Below, piece by piece: positions 6,490 through 9,734 of a stretch of DNA of 9,734 nucleotides. Every line of letters starts with the position of its first letter. Within the stretch, counting starts at the first letter, position 1. The stretch is from positions 1-9,734 of the forward strand of contig JALOLN010000068.1 of assembly GCA_025455945.1 (NCBI GenBank), in the 5' to 3' direction. The position numbers and the translations under genes were made by a program. The notes under the pieces were generated by a model. The model did no database searches. It saw nothing but the letters and a program-made list of their open reading frames with translations, and was not told where the DNA came from. Origin of the DNA: Actinomycetes bacterium. Its GTDB lineage: Bacteria > Actinomycetota > Actinomycetes > Prado026.

Positions 6490-7413
6490 ATGGACGGACG
6501 AGTGACGGTCGAGGTCGACGGCCGGCGGCTCACGCTGTCGAACCTCGGCAAGGTCCTGTACCCGCAGGCGCACGTCACCAAGGCCGAGGTCATCGACTAC
6601 TACACCCGGATCAGCCCCGTGCTGCTCCCCCACGTGGCCGGCCGACCCATGACCTTCACCCGGTGGCCGGACGGCGTCGAGGGCACCTCCTTCTTCGAGA
6701 AGAACGTGCCGTCCCACGCTCCGCCGTGGGTCCACCGGGTCACGCTGCCCGCACCCGGATCGGGCCGGGAGCGGGCAGCCATCGACTACGTGCTGGTGGA
6801 CGACCTGCCCACGCTGGTCTGGGCGGCCAACCTCGCCTCGCTGGAGCTGCACGTCCCCCAGTGGCGGGTCGGCGCCGACGGCGGCCCGCTGGATCCCGAC
6901 CTGCTCGTGCTGGACCTCGACCCGGGGCCGCCCGCCGACGTCGTCACCTGCTGCGCCGTGGCCCTGGCGCTGCGCGCTGAGCTCGCCGCCGCGGGCCTGC
7001 CGGTCTGGGTCAAGACCAGCGGGTCCAAGGGGCTGCAGCTGTCGGTGCCGCTGCACCCCACCCCCGCCGATCGCACCTCGGGGTTCGCCAGGGACCTCGC
7101 CGAGCGGCTCGCCCGGGCCCACCCGGACCTCGTGGTCAGCCGGATGGACAAGGCCCTGCGCCGCGGCCGCGTCCTCATCGACTGGTCGCAGAACAACGCC
7201 GCGAAGACCACGGTGGCGCCGTACTCCCTGCGCGCCCGGGAGGCGCCCACGGTCTCCACGCCCGTGACCTGGGCGGAGGTCGAGGCCTGCCGCACCGCCA
7301 CCGACCTGCGGTTCACCGCGCCCGACGTGCTGGACCGGGTGGCGCACGACGGTGACCTGCTGGCCGGGCTGCTCGACCCGGTGCACCGCGGGCTCCTGCC
7401 GGGCGGGCCGTAG
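6490..7413 (+). CDS. Stand-alone LigD-type polymerase/primase domain (NHEJ)
   Basis: A 307-residue archaeo-eukaryotic primase-type polymerase domain, homologous to the PolDom of LigD. It fills gaps and adds nucleotides, preferably ribonucleotides, at Ku-bound ends. Family marks are NLGKVLYP (18-25), MTFTRWPDGVEGTSFFEKN (54-72), HVPQW (121-125), the metal-binding LVLDLDPG (139-146, Asp142 and Asp144), KTSGSKGLQL (175-184) and the third catalytic Asp231 in LIDWSQN, followed by KTTVAPYSLRARE. All catalytic residues are present. No ligase or 3'-phosphoesterase domain is attached, unlike mycobacterial LigD, so the nick-sealing ligase must be encoded elsewhere. The start is ATG 6490 or the in-frame GTG 6502; ribosome sites are weak for both. 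It is divergent from Ku, and a GC-rich hairpin follows its stop. Confidence 0.92.
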   Translation: MDGRVTVEVDGRRLTLSNLGKVLYPQAHVTKAEVIDYYTRISPVLLPHVAGRPMTFTRWPDGVEGTSFFEKNVPSHAPPWVHRVTLPAPGSGRERAAIDYVLVDDLPTLVWAANLASLELHVPQWRVGADGGPLDPDLLVLDLDPGPPADVVTCCAVALALRAELAAAGLPVWVKTSGSKGLQLSVPLHPTPADRTSGFARDLAERLARAHPDLVVSRMDKALRRGRVLIDWSQNNAAKTTVAPYSLRAREAPTVSTPVTWAEVEACRTATDLRFTAPDVLDRVAHDGDLLAGLLDPVHRGLLPGGP

Positions 7414-7417
7414 GTCC

Positions 7418-7442
7418 CGGCGCCGGCGGCTGCCCGGCGTCG
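7418..7442 (+). terminator. GC-rich hairpin after the LigD-type polymerase gene
   Basis: CGGCGCCGG (7418-7426) can pair with CCGGCGTCG (7434-7442), nine pairs with one G-U and a seven-base loop, starting five bases after the stop codon. No U-run follows, as is common in high-GC actinomycetes. It would separate the polymerase gene from the small acidic gene. Confidence 0.45.
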
Positions 7443-7484
7443 TACCGTGGAGGGGCAAGGTCCCACCGAGGCGGGGAGGTTCTC

Positions 7485-7673
7485 GTGCCCGATCTCGAGT
7501 TGTCCGACCTCGAGCTCAGCCCCAAGTCCCCCGACGACGACCTGCCGGCCGTCGAGACCGACGACACCGACGCCGAGGTGCTCGACAGCGTCGAGGTCGA
7601 CCTCGAGTCCGACCCGGCGGACACCGTCGAGCAGTCGATCGTCGTCGAGATCGACGAGGACGAGTACCGGTAG
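7485..7673 (+). CDS. Small, highly acidic hypothetical protein
   Basis: A 62-residue protein that I do not recognise. The GTG start is well supported by GGGGAGG about six bases upstream. Of its residues, 24 are Asp or Glu against one Lys and one Arg, a net charge near -22. There is no Cys, Gly, Asn or Trp, and one Tyr near the end. The N-terminus has a tandem DLELS-DLELS; the end is SIVVEIDEDEYR, where a short hydrophobic strand precedes an acidic tail. It is probably disordered over most of its length and cytoplasmic. A TACCGT at 7443-7448 could be a -10 box, giving a leader of about 30 bases. It lies 52 bases before the TetR gene on the same strand, and I cannot tell whether the two share a transcript. 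Possible roles such as a basic-protein binder are speculation. Confidence 0.72.
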   Translation: MPDLELSDLELSPKSPDDDLPAVETDDTDAEVLDSVEVDLESDPADTVEQSIVVEIDEDEYR

Positions 7674-7713
7674 CCGCAGCGCAGCGGTTGGCGCCGGACT
7701 GGTTACCGGTGAG

Positions 7714-7719
7714 TAGGAT
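7714..7719 (+). promoter_or_regulatory. -10 box (TAGGAT) for a leaderless TetR transcript
   Basis: TAGGAT fits the actinobacterial TAnnnT -10 consensus and is followed by exactly six bases and then the GTG start of the TetR gene, so transcription would begin at the start codon. No Shine-Dalgarno sequence is seen. An ACCGGT palindrome at 7705-7710, just upstream, could be part of a TetR self-repression operator. No good -35 box is visible. Confidence 0.6.
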
Positions 7720-7725
7720 CGATGG

Positions 7726-8361
7726 GTGAGCGTGCCCGGCCCGTCCGTGTCCGATTCTCCCGCGAGGGGCACCCGGCTGCCGCGCAGCGCCCGCCGGGCC
7801 CAGCTTCTCGGCGCCGCCCGCGAGGTCTTCGTGGCCAGCGGCTACCACTCGGCGTCCATGGACGACATCGCCGACCGGGCCGGGGTGTCCAAGCCGGTGC
7901 TGTACCAGCACTTCCCGGGCAAGCTCGACTTGTACCTGGCGCTGCTCGACCAGAGCATCGAGTCGCTGGTGGCGGCGGTGGCCGACGCCCTGGCGTCGAC
8001 GACGGACAACAAGCTGCGGGTCACCGCCACCACCCAGGCCTACTACGACTTCGTCGCCGACGAGGGTGGCGCCTTCCGGCTGATCTTCGAGTCCGACCTC
8101 ACCTCCGAGCCCGCCGTGCGGGAGCGGGTCGACCGGGTCAACCAGGAGTGCGCGGAGCTGGTGTCCGAGGTCATCGCCGAGGACGCCGGGCTCTCCGACG
8201 AGCAGTCGCACCTGCTCGCGTCGGGACTCATCGGGATGGCCCAGGTCAGCGCCCGCTACTGGGTCACGACGGGGCAGCGGGTGCCCGAGGACGAGGCGGT
8301 CCGCCTGGTCGCCGCCCTGTCCTGGCGGGGGATCTCGAAGTTCCCCCGGACCGGTGGCTGA
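7726..8361 (+). CDS. TetR-family transcriptional regulator
   Basis: A 211-residue TetR-type repressor of usual length. The DNA-binding domain runs from about residue 20 to 70: RRAQLLGAAREVFVASGYHSASMDDIADRAGVSKPVLYQHF contains the helix-turn-helix, with recognition helix at about 55-63. The C-terminal ligand and dimer region (about 75-205) begins LALLDQSIESL and includes FRLIFESDLTSEP and GMAQVSARYWV. The GTG at 7726 is favoured because a TAGGAT -10 box sits six bases before it; a second GTG two codons on is possible. The next gene encodes a DUF3107 protein, and the pair resembles Rv3208-Rv3208A of Mycobacterium tuberculosis. That link comes from memory of the mycobacterial gene order. The ligand and targets are unknown; autoregulation is typical for the family. 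Confidence 0.92.
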   Translation: MSVPGPSVSDSPARGTRLPRSARRAQLLGAAREVFVASGYHSASMDDIADRAGVSKPVLYQHFPGKLDLYLALLDQSIESLVAAVADALASTTDNKLRVTATTQAYYDFVADEGGAFRLIFESDLTSEPAVRERVDRVNQECAELVSEVIAEDAGLSDEQSHLLASGLIGMAQVSARYWVTTGQRVPEDEAVRLVAALSWRGISKFPRTGG

Positions 8362-8388
8362 CCGCGGCAGGGGGTCCTCGACTAGCCT
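8359..8388 (+). promoter_or_regulatory. Likely promoter of the DUF3107 gene
   Basis: A TAGCCT -10 box at 8383-8388 is preceded by a weak TGACCG -35 candidate at 8359-8364, an 18-base spacing. The -35 candidate overlaps the TetR stop codon. The predicted start of transcription gives a leader of about 33 bases that includes the GGAGG ribosome site at 8418-8422. Confidence 0.45.
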
Positions 8389-8427
8389 GGCCGGCGAGGC
8401 GGTCAGCAGCGAGCGACGGAGGTCGGC

Positions 8428-8655
8428 GTGGAGGTCAAGATCGGCGTCACGGGTGCGGCCCGGGAGCTCGTGCTCGAGAGCCCGCTGACCGCCGACGAGC
8501 TCACGGCGGCTGTCCGCGCCGCCCTCGCCGAGGACCACGGCGTCCTCGTGCTCACCGACGACCGCGGTCGGCAGGTCCTCGTCCCGACCGAGAAGCTGGC
8601 CTTCGTCGAGGTCGGCGAGCCGGTGGAGCGCCGGGTGGGCTTCGGCGCGATGTGA
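8428..8655 (+). CDS. DUF3107 family protein (TB9.4/Rv3208A homologue)
   Basis: A 75-residue protein of a small actinobacterial family with unknown biochemical role. The start MEVKIGVTGAARELVLESP closely matches the beginning of mycobacterial TB9.4 as I remember it. VLVLTDDRGRQVLVPTEKLAFVEVGEP and the ending RRVGFG are also family-typical. The strand pattern suggests a compact beta-rich domain with one helix (ADELTAAVRAALAED). The GTG start has an excellent GGAGG site five bases upstream. It lies 66 bases after the TetR regulator, with its own probable promoter, and a GlsB-type membrane protein follows. It could be read with either neighbour. The family call is strong and the function is unknown. 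Confidence 0.9.
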   Translation: MEVKIGVTGAARELVLESPLTADELTAAVRAALAEDHGVLVLTDDRGRQVLVPTEKLAFVEVGEPVERRVGFGAM

Positions 8656-8738
8656 CCGGAGATCGGTAGCCGACGGCACCGCCCGCTGCCAGACTCGGGC
8701 CGGGCGCGACCGGCGCGTCCGTGCGGAAGGAGCGGTCC
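8656..8738 (+). other. Spacer before the GlsB-type gene
   Basis: This 83-base gap holds a weak hairpin, GCCGG (8699-8703) with CCGGC (8710-8714), and the GGAAGGAG ribosome site of the next gene. I find no clear -10 box or stress sigma factor promoter, so the membrane-protein gene may be read from the DUF3107 promoter. Confidence 0.3.
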
Positions 8739-9008
8739 ATGGGTCTCGGCGACATCCTCTGGTCGATCATCGGCGGAGCGATCATCGGCGTCATCGCCAA
8801 GCTGGTCATGCCCGGCAGGCAGAACGTCGGCTTCATCCTCACGGTGCTCGTCGGGATCGTCGGCATGTTCGTCGGGGACTTCCTGGCCCGGGCGATCGGC
8901 GTCGAGGACACCAGTGGGGTGGACTGGATCCGCCACACCCTGCAGGTCGTGGTGGCCGTCGCCGGGCTGGCCGGTCTGGGCGCGGTGCTCGGCCGCAAGT
9001 CGACCTGA
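8739..9008 (+). CDS. GlsB/YeaQ/YmgE-family (transglycosylase-associated) membrane protein
   Basis: An 89-residue protein of the transglycosylase-associated/GlsB family of small stress-related membrane proteins. Three hydrophobic helices are visible, at about residues 5-24 (ILWSIIGGAIIGVIAKLVM), 30-52 and 66-86. The Gly-rich packing motifs and the PGRQ turn between helices one and two are typical. The ATG at 8739 is chosen because an AGGAG site lies six bases upstream; an in-frame GTG at 8721 would add six charged residues. In other bacteria the family is induced by envelope or general stress, but no matching promoter is visible here. The stop lies seven bases from the stop of the convergent ferritin-like gene. 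Confidence 0.9.
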   Translation: MGLGDILWSIIGGAIIGVIAKLVMPGRQNVGFILTVLVGIVGMFVGDFLARAIGVEDTSGVDWIRHTLQVVVAVAGLAGLGAVLGRKST

Positions 9009-9020
9009 GGCGCCGTCAGG
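9004..9020. repeat. Small palindrome holding both convergent stop codons
   Basis: CCTGA (9004-9008) and TCAGG (9016-9020) form an inverted repeat around a seven-base loop. The TGA of the GlsB-type gene lies in one arm and the TGA of the ferritin-like gene in the other. The stem is only five pairs, so use as a two-way terminator is doubtful. Confidence 0.3.
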
Positions 9021-9711
9021 CGGACAGGCCGAGCGCCTGCATCCGCCGGGTGTGGGCCTCGGTGAGGCGGGCCAGCATCCGGCCGATCTCGGCCAGGTCG
9101 AACCCGGGCAGTGCTCCCCCGCCGGCGACGTCCCCGACGAGCAGGGCGGAGAGCCCGTCGCGCTCCGCGGCGACCCGCTGCGCCTGCGAGAGCATCTCAC
9201 CGACCAGCCGCCGGCCCCACAGGGCGAGCCGTCCGGCCACCCGCGGGTCCTCGGCGATGGCGTCCCGGATCGTGGCGACGACGAACGCCGAGTGGCCCGT
9301 GTCCGCCATGACGTCGAGCACCAGTGCCTGCGTCTCCGGGTCGAGGACCCGGGCGACCTCCCGGTAGAAGTCGGCCCCGACGCCGTCCCCGACGTAGGCC
9401 TTCATCAGGCCCTCCAGCCAGTCGCTGGGCGCGGTGGACTCGTGGAAGCCGTCGATCGAGGCGACGAACGGCCGCATCGCGCCCTCGGGGTCGACGCCGA
9501 GGTCGGCCAGCCGGTCGCGCAGCCGGACGAAGTGCCGGAACTCGGCCACCGCCATCGCGGCCAGCGCCGCCTGGTCGGAGATCGTCGGGGCCAGCGCCGC
9601 ATCCGACGCAAGCCGGTGGAAGGCCGACAGCTCACCGTAGGCGAGCACCCCGAGCAGGTCGACGGCTGCGGCCCGGTAGGCCGGGTCGTCGAGGCCGACC
9701 GCCGCGTTCAC
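9016..9711 (-). CDS. Ferritin-like fold protein, MiaE_2 type (Rv3210c-like)
   Basis: A 231-residue, mostly helical protein matching the ferritin-like/MiaE_2 proteins of actinobacteria. Possible diiron ligands are Glu27 (AYGELSAFHRL), the Glu57-x-x-His60 pair (AEFRHFVRL), Glu118 (DFYREVARVL) and Asp137-x-x-His140 (MADTGHSAF), where Asp takes the place of the expected Glu. The C-terminal 35 or so residues (LPGFDLAEIGRMLARLTEAH) form an extra helix. The family is named after a tRNA hydroxylase, but that activity is not established for these proteins. The GTG start at 9711 lies six bases after a TAGGCT box, so a leaderless message is likely. It is convergent with the GlsB-type gene. In M. tuberculosis I recall a protein of this length beside the Rv3208 block, next to an RNA helicase gene, which would lie just outside this window. 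Confidence 0.8.
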   Translation of the reverse strand: MNAAVGLDDPAYRAAAVDLLGVLAYGELSAFHRLASDAALAPTISDQAALAAMAVAEFRHFVRLRDRLADLGVDPEGAMRPFVASIDGFHESTAPSDWLEGLMKAYVGDGVGADFYREVARVLDPETQALVLDVMADTGHSAFVVATIRDAIAEDPRVAGRLALWGRRLVGEMLSQAQRVAAERDGLSALLVGDVAGGGALPGFDLAEIGRMLARLTEAHTRRMQALGLSA

Positions 9712-9717
9712 GGCCGC

Positions 9718-9723
9718 AGCCTA
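9718..9723 (-). promoter_or_regulatory. -10 box (TAGGCT) for a leaderless ferritin-like transcript
   Basis: On the minus strand TAGGCT is followed by six bases (GCGGCC) and then the GTG start, the same geometry as the TetR promoter. No Shine-Dalgarno sequence is present. The -35 region would lie beyond the window end. Confidence 0.6.
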
Positions 9724-9734
9724 GCCGCCTGCCC

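Noticed and set aside
6454..7458. Extension of the Ku frame upstream over the polymerase gene
   Set aside because: It is antisense to conserved polymerase sequence; the Ku hallmark MRTIWKGAVSFGL begins at 6453.
7516..8679. A minus-strand open frame of 387 codons opposite TetR and DUF3107
   Set aside because: It lies opposite two conserved genes and its sequence shows no family motif.

Overview
The window is very GC-rich and densely coded. It uses many GTG starts, has 4-base gene overlaps, and carries promoters of the TAnnnT type placed directly before start codons. All of this points to a high-GC actinomycete. A Geodermatophilaceae- or Frankia-like soil actinobacterium is my best guess, but the sequence does not fix the genus. 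I see no RNA gene, insertion sequence, CRISPR array or phage gene. The region reads as ordinary chromosome in which unrelated modules sit side by side, and no intergenic gap exceeds about 85 bases.

Left part (1-6453, all on the minus strand, transcribed right to left). First comes Ku, the bacterial double-strand-break end-binding protein. Next are an unrecognised two-domain protein with a Glu-Pro and poly-Pro linker, an alpha/beta hydrolase, a choline/ethanolamine-kinase-like phosphotransferase, and a large FAD-dependent dimethylglycine/sarcosine-dehydrogenase-type enzyme with a C-terminal folate-binding GcvT module. Last is the start of an ECF sigma factor that runs off the window edge. Ku to the kinase is tightly packed (gaps of 25, -4 and 9 bases). 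A 76-base spacer with a perfect 10-bp inverted repeat separates the kinase from the dehydrogenase. The kinase and dehydrogenase suggest catabolism of methylated amines with one-carbon transfer to tetrahydrofolate.

Centre (6453-7413). Ku is divergent from a stand-alone LigD-type polymerase/primase domain, with only 27-36 bases between the two start codons. Together they form a two-gene non-homologous end-joining (NHEJ) unit. No ligase or nuclease domain is present here, so a ligase must be encoded elsewhere.

Right part (7414-9734). A 62-residue, extremely acidic small protein comes first, then a TetR regulator with a leaderless-type promoter. A DUF3107 protein follows (homologue of mycobacterial TB9.4/Rv3208A), then a three-helix GlsB/YeaQ-type membrane protein. 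Convergent to these is a ferritin-like (MiaE_2-type) protein. The TetR, DUF3107 and ferritin-like order recalls the Rv3208-Rv3208A-Rv3210c neighbourhood of Mycobacterium tuberculosis, which suggests an old actinobacterial block.

I do not see a clear new defence or mobile system. The most worthwhile leads are the inverted repeat before the dehydrogenase, the small acidic protein, the low-complexity protein with its 10-codon leader ORF, and the very compact Ku/LigD-Pol divergent start region.
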